DNA of 64,000 nt from Mycoplasma phocoeninasale (GTDB lineage: Bacteria > Bacillota_I > Bacilli_A > Mycoplasmatales > Metamycoplasmataceae), in contig NZ_CP051480.1 of the NCBI RefSeq assembly GCF_012934885.1, positions 712,010-776,009 of the forward strand, written 5' to 3'. The translations under genes were made by a program, and so were the position numbers. Under the pieces are notes generated by a model. It saw nothing but the letters and a program-made list of their open reading frames with translations, did not search any database and was not told where the DNA came from. How positions within the stretch are numbered: position 1 is the stretch's first letter; the number at the start of each line of letters is the position of its first letter. This document shows, one piece after another, positions 32,218 to 42,966 of this stretch.

Positions 32218-34398
32218 TTAATTTTTTTTGATAAGTTTTTTAATTTTATTTAGAGCTTTGATTACTTTAATTGAAATAATAAAATTATTATTTAATGTAA
32301 TAAAATTGTGAAATTTTAAATTTAGTCCTGTCGCCTTACCATTTAAAAATAAATTATATAGCGATAAATTTTTGACATTTTTAAGCAAAATTTGAAAGCA
32401 ATTTTTCAAGAACACAGGATTGGTCCGTAGAAGATTTAGAGTTTCTAAAATAGTGCTCTTAATTGCTCTTTCGCTGCTTGGTTTAAAATTCTTAAGTCTT
32501 CTGGTAACTTTAATGGTTTCAACTAAGAAATCAGTAGTTTTTTCAATATTTTCATCACCACTAATTTCATTAAAGATCCGGTGCAAGAAAGCTAGTAATT
32601 TGAATTTATTCTTAACTATAAAAATATTTCATAGTTCATCAAAATTATTTAATTTAGAATATCCACTTGAGTAGTTAATAATGTTTTCCACAACAAAGTC
32701 AATTAGCTGTTCAAATGACTTTAGACTTGATAAATACTCTCTAATAATTTTGAATTTTTGGTCATTTTGAAAATTAACAAAATGTTCTAGAAAATTAGTA
32801 TTCATAATGTCTTTAACAAAAGATATTGCAATATTTTTTATTTCTGTTTTCTTTTCATTAATAATTCCTGAGCTGAAGAATAATTTGAAAATGCTATAGA
32901 TATCATTTTGATTACTACGAATAATTTTAATGATCTTATTCTTTAAGTATAAATAGTCAATGTCAAAGAAATCATTATCATCTTTTAATTCAATTTGTAA
33001 AATGAAGAGAATCTTATCAATTTTATTTTGCTTAAATAGAGGTAAAATAATTTTTTTTCCTAAAAGATTTTCATTTAAAAAACTCTTAATTAACTCAATT
33101 GACTGATATTTTTCATTAATTTCATTAAAACTATTTAGCATTGTATTTTTAAAAATTAAGCCAAAATCAGAATTACTGAATCTAAGATATAAATCTAGGT
33201 AGTCTGAAATATTTAAATAGGATGTCAAATGATTAGATAGATTGTTTTCAATTGTTGAGTAAGTTAGTATCTTAAAGTTTTTATTAGCTCCAAATGTTTG
33301 TTTAAACATTTGCTGATTTGGCAGTGGTGTTTGAAGAATTTGGCTATATGATTTTATATCCTTTGTTCAATATGATTGATTTTCTATGTATTTATTGATA
33401 AAATCTTGATTTTTAAGATCATTAGCAATAAACTCATCTTTTCTAAGCGCTAGCTTGGCAAATAAATCATAAGCCACTTTTTTATAACCTCGCTCTGTGC
33501 AGAAAAGCGAAAAAACATTTTCATATAAATTATTCTTATATCTTTGTCAATATAGTTCATCATAGATATCAACAAAATTACTTTTTGTGTTGTAGCTAAC
33601 AATTTTAGCAATGTAGTTTAATCATTCAAACGCATAGTCATATAAATTGAATTTAATTGACTCACCCTTTCAGATAAAACTATCAAAAAAACGATCTAAA
33701 TAAAGCAATGGTTTTATGTAATTGGTTATGACAATTCTAATTTTTGGATTAATATTCTTTATTTCAACAATTAGTTTTTGGTATTTCTCAATAATATTGG
33801 TACCAAGAGTTTGAATTTCACTACAGATATCATTAATTTTCTTAATTTTGTTAGTCTTTTCAAGCTTTGAAAGCTTAAAGATTTTTTCAAAAGGTAGTTT
33901 AAAAAACAAATCTTCAAAACCAAGGGTGATAGTAATTAGATTAGCATTTTTAATGTAATTATGATAGATTTCAAAGTCATTCTTATTAATATTTCATTCA
34001 TTGAATAACTTTGTAAAATAATTTTTATAAAGGTTTTTAGCATGTCAATCTGTTGACTGTAATAAGTCGATTCGATTCTCCATGCGATGAAGTTCCTTCT
34101 TATCATTTTTAACTAAGGCCATAATAAAATCAATATTTGTTGAAGGAATTGACAGGTTGTAAAAACTATTTAATTTAAAGTTATTATTTCTTAATTCGTT
34201 AGCAAAAAATGAAGGATAATCCAGTCCTGATATCATGCCATTTTCTAGCATTCCATTTGTATTAAAGCCGATTTTGCTATTAAAGCCAGAAGCGAAATAA
34301 TCACCGATTGCAACGTAATTTATATCATCATCAACAATGATTTTTTCATGTTTTTGGACTTCGAAATATTTTTTTAAATCTTCAGTTGTTTTATGCAT
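32218..34398 (-). CDS. SGNH/GDSL hydrolase-like protein with a disrupted active site
   Basis: This is a large cytosolic-looking protein of 726 residues; no signal peptide is seen. Residues 28-40 (YVAIGDYFASGFN) correspond to block I of SGNH/GDSL esterases, but the catalytic Ser is Tyr (GDY, codon TAT). Block V, normally D-x-x-H-P before a G-Y, reads FSLFCTERGYKKVA (297-310), so the catalytic Asp and His are also gone. The remaining ~400 residues are helical and unlike any domain I know. It overlaps rbgA by 8 nt, with AAAGGAAAAC before ATG; a TTG 18 nt upstream was rejected. Function unknown; the frame is fully intact. Confidence 0.65.
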
Positions 34399-35233
34399 TG
34401 TTTTCCTTTGTATCAAAAATTACATTATTAAGTTCTTTAAAATAAATAATTAAAAATTTAATTGCCTTATCCAAATTAAAAGTGTTATTTTTTGCTAGAA
34501 AGTTTTTTATCTGTGCTAATTTGCTAATATTTTCAAAAATTTCAGTTTCATCAATACTTGCTGATATTCCCAAATTCTCAAGGTGCTGCGGATAGTATTT
34601 TGAAACTAATTTATATAGTTCAATAATTAATTCATTTTGATTGATGGCCTCATAGCGAATTGATCCCACTAGGGCGAGCTTAGCACCTACCTCATTGTCG
34701 CTTAATTTTGGCATTAGTAAACCCGGTGTATCTAGCAGTAAATAGTTTTTACAATTAATTCACTGCTCTGATCGTGTTATTCCAGCATTAGCCCCAACCT
34801 TAGCGGACTTAGTTTTTGACATTAAGTTAATAAAGGTACTTTTTCCTACATTGGGTACTCCTAAAACAATACATTTTAAAGAAGGAGTTAATTTACCTTT
34901 GGCTTCATTTTTCTTTTTTAACTCTACATAAAATTCATTTAATTTTGCATTAATTTTTGTATAAGCGGTATTTGATTTCAAATTAGTTACTAATACTTTT
35001 CCCCATTTGCGATAGTCATCTAAAAAGCCCTGCAATTTATTGACATCACTTTTGTCAGACTTATTAAAAATAAACAACATAGGTTTATTATTGGCAATCT
35101 GATAAATATCTTTATTGAAGGATGATATTGGAATTCGACTATCTAAAATTATGATAAATAAATCAAAAATTTTGTATTTCTCTTTGAGTAATTTAAATTG
35201 TTTGGCCATATGACCGGGGAATCAATGTATCAT
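34391..35233 (-). CDS. rbgA: Ribosome biogenesis GTPase RbgA (YlqF)
   Basis: This 280-residue circularly permuted GTPase is needed for late assembly of the 50S subunit. It starts MIHWFPGHMAKQFKLLKE, the typical WFPGHM opening. G4 (FIFNKSDKSD) precedes G1 (VLGVPNVGKSTFINLM) and G2/G3 (AGITRSEQWINC), which is the permuted order. TGA codons for Trp occur in the start motif and at 34760. It is 9 nt downstream of trmL and overlaps the SGNH-like gene by 8 nt, forming trmL-rbgA-SGNH. Confidence 0.93.
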
Positions 35234-35242
35234 GGTGTATCC

Positions 35243-35770
35243 TTAATCTTTTTTTAAAATAAAATCTTTGCCCTTTTGTGATTCATAGCTAGATAAACCA
35301 TCAAAATCATTTTGTCTTAGTATTTCATATAAAATAATTGCAACACTATTTGCGAGGTTAAGACTGCGACAGTCAACATTCATAGGAATTCTTAGACAAT
35401 TAGCAATGTTAGTTTGCATAATTCTCTTTGGAATGCCTGTGCTTTCGGTACCAAACATGATTCAGATCTCGTTTGATGATTTTAATTCACTTTTAAAGTT
35501 GACATCGGTGTATTTTCTTAGTCCATAGCGAGTAACATAGTAAATATTTTTATTGCTATATTTTTCATAAAACTTGTCATAGTTTTCATGAATCTCATGT
35601 TGAATTTCACTTAAAAAATGGCCAGCCGCTCCTCTTTTCAGCCAATGAGGATGTAAATCAAAGGCAATTGGCTTAATTATGTGTAACTTTGCCATCCCTG
35701 AAAAACAGGTTCGAATAATATTTGCGGTATTAGGACTAATTTCCGGTTGGTATAAAATAATGTTAATCAT
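35243..35770 (-). CDS. trmL: tRNA (cytidine/uridine-34-2'-O)-methyltransferase TrmL
   Basis: This 175-residue SPOUT methyltransferase 2'-O-methylates the wobble base of tRNA-Leu. It starts MINIILYQPEISPNTANIIR and has RGAAGHFLS, the SAM-knot blocks IMFGTESTGIPK and IPMNVDCRSLNLANSVAIILYE. TGA 35459 is Trp. A TATAAT box ends 8 nt before the ATG and no ribosome-binding site is seen, so this operon may be leaderless. Confidence 0.93.
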
Positions 35771-35778
35771 ATTTAGAT

Positions 35779-35784
35779 ATTATA
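35779..35784 (-). promoter_or_regulatory. -10 box of the trmL-rbgA operon
   Basis: TATAAT on the minus strand ends 8 nt before the trmL ATG. Confidence 0.5.
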
Positions 35785-35862
35785 TATTAAAAACTCGCAA
35801 TCAATTTTAAGCATTTAATAAAGTTTAGAATAAATACTTTCCATTCGTTTGCGAGTAATATG

Positions 35863-38800
35863 CTATTTGTTTAATAGTGTATTAATAAAGCGGAATATTG
35901 AAGGTTTATTTTCATTAAATCTAAAGTTTGAAATTCGATAGATTGGGTATCCTTTAGTTGAGATAAAAGCTGTCTTAATATTTTTATCAATAAAGCTCTT
36001 CAAATCGACATCAGCTGATGAATCATCAATATTTAATCCAACAATAAAGTTATCTTTTAGATCTAGAATTGCCACATCAATGTTATAAGATCCAACACAA
36101 TAATCAAGTTCTACTTTAATATCATTTGCAAAATTTTGATCTTTTAGTCAGCTATTAATTTCAAAAATGAATTGAGATTTATTATTCTTGTTTTGAATTG
36201 CATTTTTATCATCGATATACATTTTTTGGCGGTCTGATTTTAGCTGAATATAGTTAAGTCAACGTTTGAAAGTTAGAAGATTTTCATTTTTTGGATCAAT
36301 ATCATTTGATGAAATACTTTTGATTATAATCATTTTATCTTTTGCACGAGTTATTGCCACATTTAGAGCATTTCTACCTTTTTTAGAACCAATGTATGTT
36401 GAAAATAGTGAAGTTTTGGCAGTGTATCCAATTGAAGCAATAACAAGCTCAGCTTCATCACCTTGAATGTTTTCAATATTTCTTAAAATAACTTGATCTT
36501 CTAAAACTTCAAAGATTTTTGGTGACAATAAGGCAATTTGCTCTCTAATATAATCTTGTTGTTTACGATTAAATGCTAGCAGAATAATTGAGTTGTATTT
36601 TTTCAAATTCTTTTCACACACACTAATTAATTTTGCACATTCTGCTTCATTGTGATTATCTATTCATTCACCATTGACATCAATAACCTCCACGCTAGTT
36701 TTATCTTTTTTCGAGTAGCTATCCAAACCTTTTAGTGATGAATCATAAAACTCCTTACTTGAAAATAAGACAAGTTCACTCGAATTTGAACGATAATTCA
36801 TTTCAAGTAGATGTTTTGGTAGGTGGTTATGAATTGCTCAGTCTAGTAACGAGGTGATTTCTTCCTCATTGTATTCAACTTCGGTATCGTCACGGGTTGA
36901 AAATCAATTAGATGGTTGCATTTGTTGATTATCACCAGCAACAATAACCTTATCACTTATAGAAATAAATGGAATGGCCTTTTCGATGTATATCTGACTA
37001 GCCTCATCAAAAATAACATAATCAAAATGATCCTTTTCAAAATTAATAAAGTTCCCTAAGATTTCCGGAGTTCCAACATAGATATTGTAAACAGTTTTAA
37101 TAATATCATTGAATAATGAGGTAATAATATAAGGAGGCGATATTTTTCTCTCTAATCTACCTAAAAATTGGTTTAGTTTTTGTCTTTTATCTTCACCTAG
37201 TTGACGATATTGATCGAGACGACTTTTAGCTTTGAATGCTGAGTTTTTATAAATTAATTCCAATAGTTCTGGGGTAGTGTTATCAATGCTCTTGAAATCT
37301 AAAAACTTAGTATATTCTTTTTCTTTTTTGTCGAATTCAATAAATGATTTTAGCCTAATAAAATTAGATAATTGTAGTAGATCTTTAATGTCATATTTTT
37401 TTAAATTTTCATCATAGAATTTAGCGATTTTTTTCGCCAGTTGATACATTTTTCCAAATTTTAAATCAAATCCTTTTGCAGCTGAATTGTTTTTTGATAA
37501 ATATTCAAATTTATTAGCAATTTCTTTTTTGGATAATTTATCAAGATTGTTAAAAATATTTAAAAATTCATTTTTCGAATTAAAGCTATTATACATTTTG
37601 TAGAATGTAGCAAAATTAATAATGTTTTCATTAATTTCTCCACTTGATTTTAGGCGATGGTATGCTTCTAGATCACGATTAAAAATTTCGCCGATTTCTG
37701 ATTTAGCATTTAAATAATTAAATTCATTTTTACTAAAAAAACTTGAATTAAATTTATCAATTTCGTTGTATTTATTGACAGTATTAATTTCTCTAAAATA
37801 TTCAATTATTGGTTTATAAAAATATTCCTTCTCGCTGCGGTTTACTTTTGCGGTTTCTGAGAATTGAAACATCATATTTTGGTATTTGCCTAATCTTTTT
37901 AAAACAACATCAAGAGCAACTTTTTTTTGAGAGATAAATAAAGCCCTTTTATTATTTTTAGCAACGTTAATTAGAATATTAGCTATTGTTTGTGATTTGC
38001 CTGTTCCGGGAGGACCGATAATAATCGATGAATTACTTAATGTTCCAATAATTGCCTTTTCCTGACTAAAATCAGAGGGAGTTACTCTTGCGATATTATT
38101 TTTTTCAAGGGCTTTATCATATGCCTCTTTGCTATAATCACGTAGGTCGTCAATGTTTATTAATTTATCAATTTTGTCGTTTTCAATTAAGTTGATCATT
38201 GCCTGACGCAATTTTGTGCCTCCAGGATTAGCTTCTAATAGAGCAACACCAGGTTTGATTTCTAAATTGCCATCATTTGAAAAATCAGATTTTTCAAATT
38301 CTAATAGGTTTTCATAAAAAACATTAACATCGTATTCAGAATTAAGATATGCTGATTCAATCGCGCGAATGTTATCTAATGCCTCTGAAATGGTAATTTC
38401 TTCGCCATTGACTAGAATCGGTAATCTCTTATCACTATGCTGCTCAACAAGATATTTAATTTTTTCATTAATAATAATATTTTCATCAGCATTTTCTAAG
38501 AAAACAGTATTGCCTAAAAAGGTAATTTTTACTGCTTTCAGAATAAATGGTGCATATAAATAAACATCATTTTGACGATATCTAATAAAATATGTTCCGA
38601 TAAATAGTGGTCAAATGCTAGTTTCAGAGTAAATTTCCTCAACTCTTTTAGCATTGGTTTTTCATGATTTTAAAAAGTTATTATTTTGATCAAAGATTCT
38701 TTTCTTATAAATGTTTAGTCATTTTTCAGCGTCTAAATTCAGATTTTGTTGCATCTTAATAGTGATGGTAAAATCATATGTTTTGGCTCAAGAACTAAAC

Positions 38801-39087
38801 TGTTCAAGACTGTTAATTGATTTTAGATCATTTAAAGATTTTGAATCAAAAGAATTTTTTAGTGCAATCTTAAAGTTGTAATTACTAAAAATCGTTTTTA
38901 AATTTTTAACTCCCACAACTTTTTTTAAATCAGTGCTAATATTTGACATTTTAAAAAAGGTAGCATTGTCGCCACGACTTTTAATATCTAGTAGATTATT
39001 AACTAATTTTAAATATTTTGATGAATGAAGTTTCTTAATGTCCACTTTTTTGATTGATGTTGAATCCGGAACAAATATTTGTTTCAT
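35863..39087 (-). CDS. SF1 (DNA2/NAM7-like) helicase with a C-terminal restriction-endonuclease-like domain
   Basis: This is a 1074-residue protein with many TGA Trp codons. Residues 1-300 are an uncharacterised N-terminal domain. Walker A is IIIGPPGTGKSQTIANIL (GPPGTGKS at 358-365), Walker B is VIFDEASQI (DEAS at 694-697), followed by VIVAGDNQQMQPSNWF and the C-terminal RecA domain (NYRSNSSELVLFSSKEFYDS; KGRNALNVAITRAKDKMIII). A long helical insertion separates the motifs. The last ~85 residues (YCVGSYNIDVAI, then FIVGLNIDD) resemble Vsr/MTES_1575-type nuclease modules, though the expected Glu is not obvious. It is monocistronic and could act in repair or anti-mobile-element defence. Confidence 0.75.
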
Positions 39088-39482
39088 TTTTACCCCTTTG
39101 TTTTAAATAATATTCAATTATACATATTAATTTTCCGGCTTTTGAGATAATGAAAATGTATAATGAAAATTTTGAGTAAGCTCACGTTAAGAATTTATCA
39201 CAACTAATTACAAATAAAATAAACCTATTTTTAGTAAGTTCAAAATCATTATAAATTTAGTAAATCATTCTGTTGGCTTATATCCATGAATAATTATAAA
39301 TAAGTTTAATTGAAAGTTCCTAATTTAATGAGCTAAATGTTATCTCACTATTTGTTTAATTATAACTTTAATTAGTATAAGTTATTTTCTTAAATCTTGT
39401 AATAGTTTAATTTATGAAATTAAAACTAAAATGATTATTATTTCTCAAAATACTATAAAATTTATATGAATAATTTTTTATT
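39088..39482. other. Intergenic region upstream of rpsO
   Basis: About 400 nt of AT-rich sequence between the helicase start and the rpsO leader. No open frame, tRNA or structured RNA was recognised. It should hold the divergent promoters of both genes. Confidence 0.5.
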
Positions 39483-39511
39483 CCTTGGTAATAATTAAGA
39501 TTATTGCTAGG
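39483..39511 (+). promoter_or_regulatory. Leader hairpin before rpsO, candidate S15 autoregulatory site
   Basis: CCTTGGTAATAAT-TAAG-ATTATTGCTAGG folds into a stem with a lower C-G/C-G/T-A part, an internal irregularity with G-C and G-U pairs, and an upper A/T stem. It ends 17 nt before the rpsO ATG. S15 represses its own translation in several bacteria by binding leader stems with G-U/G-C elements; that this one does so is inference. Confidence 0.35.
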
Positions 39512-39528
39512 TTATGAAAGGAAAAAAT

Positions 39529-39795
39529 ATGGTTACAAAAGAAAAAAAAGCTGAATTAGTAGCAAAATATGGACGTAATGCCAAAGATACCGGTTACCTA
39601 CCAGTACAAATTGCGATCTTAACAGAAGACATTGAAAGTCTAAAAAAACACTTTATAACAAATAAAAAAGACTTACACTCAATGCGTGGTTTTATTGCTA
39701 AAGTTAATCAACGTAAAGCTTTATTAAATCACTTAAAAAATGAAGATTACGCTAAATATTCAGAAACCATTAAATCTCTAAATATTAGAAAATAG
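39529..39795 (+). CDS. rpsO: 30S ribosomal protein S15
   Basis: This 88-residue protein starts [17 protein letters not shown] and contains [33 protein letters not shown] and [13 protein letters not shown], the S15 pattern. The start ATG at 39529 follows AAAGGAAAA; an upstream in-frame ATG (39514) overlaps that site and was rejected. Ends at a strong terminator. Confidence 0.96.
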   Translation: MVTKEKKAELVAKYGRNAKDTGYLPVQIAILTEDIESLKKHFITNKKDLHSMRGFIAKVNQRKALLNHLKNEDYAKYSETIKSLNIRK

Positions 39796-39797
39796 AG

Positions 39798-39826
39798 AAA
39801 TGCGCCTCATCGGCGCATTTTTAATT
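39798..39826 (+). terminator. Terminator after rpsO
   Basis: The perfect 9-bp stem AAATGCGCC / GGCGCATTT is followed by TTAATTATTT. Confidence 0.8.
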
Positions 39827-40000
39827 ATTTAATTTCTATAAAGTTAAAAGTCTTAACCATAAATTTCGGCAATTATCTGGCTTGGCTTTTTTATTAATCT
39901 AAGTAAATTATTGATAAATTTGAGATAGTGAAATAAGAGAAAATAAAAACACATACTGCCTTAAAACAATATGTGTCAATAAGTCAAGTAGTTCTTGAAA

Positions 40001-40078
40001 TGGTGCGAACGAATGGACTTGAACCATCGACCTCACGATTATCAGTCGTGTGCTCTAACCAGCTGAGCTACGCTCGCA
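40001..40078 (-). tRNA. tRNA-Ile (anticodon GAU)
   Basis: On the minus strand the acceptor arm TGCGAGC pairs with GTTCGCA and CCA is encoded. The anticodon loop CTGATAA in the CACGA/TCGTG stem gives GAT. D-loop GCTCAGCTGGTTAGAGC and T-loop GGTTCAAGTCC are normal. It lies directly downstream of rplM-rpsI on the same strand's 3' side. Confidence 0.97.
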
Positions 40079-40119
40079 TAATAATGGAGATAAAATGTAA
40101 ATCTCCTTTTGAATAATTA

Positions 40120-40518
40120 TTAACGTTTAGAGAATTGTCTAGCTCTTCTTGCTTTTCTTAGACCGAATTTCTTACGTTCTTTAACTCTGGCATCACGTGT
40201 TAGGAAACCAGCTTCTTTTAATTTACCACGGTATTCATTGTTTGATGCTTCTACTAACCCACGAGCAATCCCTAATCTAATAGCTCCTGCTTGTCCAGTT
40301 AGCCCTCCACCATTTACATTTGCTAGAACATCAAATTGTTCAACTGTTTCAGTAACTGCAAATGGACTTAAAGCATCTTTTATTAGTAGATCTGAAGCTA
40401 AATATTCTTTTGCTTCTTTTCCATTAATAATAAATTTTCCTTTTCCAGGTAATAAATATACTCTAGCGACTGATGATTTTCTACGACCTAGTCCGTAATA
40501 TCTAATTTTATTAGCCAT
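40120..40518 (-). CDS. rpsI: 30S ribosomal protein S9
   Basis: This 132-residue protein starts [20 protein letters not shown] and ends with the universal basic tail [12 protein letters not shown], whose terminal Lys-Arg contacts P-site tRNA. The conserved [19 protein letters not shown] is present. Its ATG shares one base with the rplM stop (TAATG), giving stop-start coupling. Confidence 0.97.
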   Translation of the reverse strand: MANKIRYYGLGRRKSSVARVYLLPGKGKFIINGKEAKEYLASDLLIKDALSPFAVTETVEQFDVLANVNGGGLTGQAGAIRLGIARGLVEASNNEYRGKLKEAGFLTRDARVKERKKFGLRKARRARQFSKR

Positions 40519-40952
40519 TATTTAACCTCTATCTTCATTGGTTTTTGAGCTTCTTGCTTATGGTTTGCATCAGCGTATACAAACAAGTTTTTAAATTGTT
40601 TGCGACCTAATTTAGTGTGAGGTAGCATTCCTCTAACTGCTTTTTCAACTAAAGCAATTGGTTTTTTAGCTCTTAGCTCAGCGGCAGTGATTTCTTTTAG
40701 CCCACCAGGATATCCGGTGTGGTGATAATAAATTTTCTTTTCGTCTTTTTTTGCTGTTAATAGCACATCTTTGGCATTTATTACAACAACATTGTCGCCC
40801 ATATCAACATTTGGTGTAAATGTTGGTTTATTTTTTCCACGTAAGATTGAAGCAACAAGAGTTGAAAGTCTACCTAGAGGTACGTTGGCTGCATCGATAA
40901 TGAATCATTTTTTATCAATGATTTCTTTTCTAATAATTGTTGTTTGACGCAT
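40518..40952 (-). CDS. rplM: 50S ribosomal protein L13
   Basis: This 144-residue protein starts [20 protein letters not shown] with conserved [42 protein letters not shown] and [17 protein letters not shown]. The Trp codon near 40905 is TGA, which hides the true start under the standard code. It heads the rplM-rpsI operon; the ribosome-binding site is AAAGGAAAAAGAAAG. Confidence 0.96.
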
Positions 40953-41031
40953 ACTTTCTTTTTCCTTTTGTCTTATAAAAATATAAATTGCCTAAACATT
41001 ATAACATATAATAAAATCAATTTCTACAAAA

Positions 41032-41694
41032 TTATACAATTTTGCTTAACATATAAATTAACGCTGTTTCAGTTCGCAAAATGGTTTTGGTTAGCGCCAC
41101 AATTTTTACATTATTTAATTCGGCAATTTTTATCTCCTCAGGAGAAAAACCACCCTCTGGTCCAACGATTATTAAGATATCTTTATCCTCTTTTTCTATA
41201 AAAACCTTTTTTTCATTTTCATATGATAACAATTTTAGATCAATATTATAGTTTATGACATTTTTATAGTCACATAATTCTAGTAGTTCGGGGATGATAT
41301 TCCGAAAAGACTGTTGGGCGGCATGTTTAATAATTTTTAGAAGTCTCTGCCTATTTTCTAAAAAATGAAAATTGCTTTTATCGCAATACTGAGAAATGAA
41401 AGGAATAATTTTTGTCGCTCCTAATTCAACAGCTTTTTGAATAGCAATTTCAAAGTTAGCTTGTTTAATAGCGGGAATGGCAACGACTAGTTCGCGGCCA
41501 ATTTCATTATTAATATTTAGTTTGCTGATGATTTTGGCCTTATCTAAACCAAATAGTTTACACTGATAAAATTCCTTATTATAATTAATTAAAAAGGGCT
41601 CATTTTTTATTCTAATAACTTTTAGATGTTTAATCGTTTCTTCATCTAATATAAAATAATCATCCTTTAAGGTATTACAAAAAAATTTATACAT
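41032..41694 (-). CDS. rsmE: 16S rRNA (uracil-1498-N3)-methyltransferase RsmE
   Basis: This 220-residue SPOUT methyltransferase methylates U1498 of 16S rRNA. Family blocks are ELVVAIPAIKQANFEIAIQK, KAVELGATKIIPFISQYC, AAQQSFRNIIPEL, ILIIVGPEGGFSPEEI and LTKTILRTETALIY. A TATAAT box ends 6 nt before ATG and no ribosome-binding site is present, so it looks leaderless. It stands alone between the ftsZ terminator and rplM. Confidence 0.93.
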   Translation of the reverse strand: MYKFFCNTLKDDYFILDEETIKHLKVIRIKNEPFLINYNKEFYQCKLFGLDKAKIISKLNINNEIGRELVVAIPAIKQANFEIAIQKAVELGATKIIPFISQYCDKSNFHFLENRQRLLKIIKHAAQQSFRNIIPELLELCDYKNVINYNIDLKLLSYENEKKVFIEKEDKDILIIVGPEGGFSPEEIKIAELNNVKIVALTKTILRTETALIYMLSKIV

Positions 41695-41700
41695 AATGTT

Positions 41701-41706
41701 ATTATA
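41701..41706 (-). promoter_or_regulatory. -10 box of rsmE (leaderless-type)
   Basis: TATAAT on the minus strand ends 6 nt before the rsmE start codon. Confidence 0.55.
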
Positions 41707-41730
41707 CTATATTTTTAAAAGGTAGCCTCG

Positions 41731-41758
41731 CATAAAAAAAGAGGCGAATATCGCCTCT
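41731..41758 (-). terminator. Terminator of the mraZ-ftsZ operon
   Basis: The stem AGAGGCGA / TCGCCTCT with a 3-nt loop is followed on the minus strand by seven Ts. Confidence 0.8.
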
Positions 41759-41806
41759 CTTTATAGTTAATGGTGTACTTTATCATTTAAAATTTATGAC
41801 GTCATC

Positions 41807-42949
41807 TTAATGTTTTAAAATGTCAGCCATGTCACTATTTGATTGTGTAATTTCATCATCATTTGATGAGAAATCATAGGGTTGAAAAGTTCCGTTTTCT
41901 AAAAGAAATTCACGGGTCTTTTCGGTTTCAAATTCAACGTCACTATTTTTAAGATTATTAAAAATTTCTTCTTGAATATCTTTAGTGACCTTTGGAGCAT
42001 TATTTTTAAGTCCTGTTGCAATAACTGACACAAATAATTCCCCGAGTTTGTTGCTTTCTTCAGATTGGGTTTGAGTTAATCCGAAAATTATGTTAATGTC
42101 ATTACCAACTAATTCCCTCATGGTTTTTAAACCTTCCTGAATTTCGTTCAAGGTAACTTTTTGAGATGCAGAGAAATAAACAATCGCGTCACTTGCTCCA
42201 ACTATACTAGATTCCAAAATTGGACTGCTAATTGCTGAGGTAATGGCTTTTTGTGCTCGATCTTCGCCACTTGCCTGTCCAATTCCGATAACCGCCTCAC
42301 CTTTATCTTTAATAATGGTTTCGAGGTCCGCGAAATCTAAATTAATAAATCCGGGAACTGCAATTACGTCTATTAAAGTTCTAATTGTTTGTTTTAAAAC
42401 ATTATTAGCGCATTTAAATGCATCGTTAAAAGCAATGTTTCCATATTGTAAAAGCAATTTATTATTTGAAATAACTATATAAGAATCAACATACTTTTTG
42501 ATTTCTTCAATGCCACCTTTGGCAATTTCTGCTCGTTTAGGCCCTTCGAAATCAAATGGAGTGGTAATAATGGCTACGACTAGTGCTTTGCACTCTTTTG
42601 CAATTTTGGCAATAACCGGTGAGGCTCCAGTTCCGGTGCCTCCTCCCATCCCGGCTGTAATTATTACCAAGTCAGCACCCTTAAGGCGACTTTTAATATC
42701 ATCTTCACTAAGTTCTGCTGCCGCTCTTCCCACTTCAGGTTTTGCGCCAGCGCCGATACCTCTTTTATCTCCTAAATGTAGAATATATTTCTGATCGAAT
42801 TTTGCCAAAGCCTGCTTATCAGTATTTGCTACGATAAATTCAAGACCACCAAGATTTGTATCAAGTAGTGTTTGAATACTATTATTTCCACCGCCACCAA
42901 CTCCAATAACTTTAATATTAGCAACTGGGTTGTAATCTATTTCTTCCAT
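41807..42949 (-). CDS. ftsZ: Cell division GTPase FtsZ
   Basis: This 380-residue tubulin homologue polymerises at the division site. N-terminal IKVIGVGGGGNNSIQTLL, the tubulin signature AGMGGGTGTGASPVIAKIA, NTDKQAL and a GIGQASGEDRAQKAI block are all present. The chosen start MEEIDYN follows AGGAG by 5 nt; an ATG 18 nt upstream (MSIGEN) lacks such a site. The C-terminal tail ends SDMADILKH and lacks a clear canonical FtsA/SepF-binding peptide. It is 17 nt downstream of the FtsA-like gene. Confidence 0.96.
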   Translation of the reverse strand: MEEIDYNPVANIKVIGVGGGGNNSIQTLLDTNLGGLEFIVANTDKQALAKFDQKYILHLGDKRGIGAGAKPEVGRAAAELSEDDIKSRLKGADLVIITAGMGGGTGTGASPVIAKIAKECKALVVAIITTPFDFEGPKRAEIAKGGIEEIKKYVDSYIVISNNKLLLQYGNIAFNDAFKCANNVLKQTIRTLIDVIAVPGFINLDFADLETIIKDKGEAVIGIGQASGEDRAQKAITSAISSPILESSIVGASDAIVYFSASQKVTLNEIQEGLKTMRELVGNDINIIFGLTQTQSEESNKLGELFVSVIATGLKNNAPKVTKDIQEEIFNNLKNSDVEFETEKTREFLLENGTFQPYDFSSNDDEITQSNSDMADILKH

Positions 42950-42966
42950 GTTTTCTCCTATACTCA

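Noticed and set aside
35863..39087. Four separate small genes in the helicase region
   Set aside because: They share one frame and are joined by TGA Trp codons into a single helicase gene.
40944..41201. Plus-strand frame between rplM and rsmE
   Set aside because: It overlaps the rsmE 3' end and the rplM promoter region and encodes no recognisable protein.
42243..42794. Two plus-strand frames opposite ftsZ
   Set aside because: They are antisense shadows of the conserved FtsZ coding sequence.
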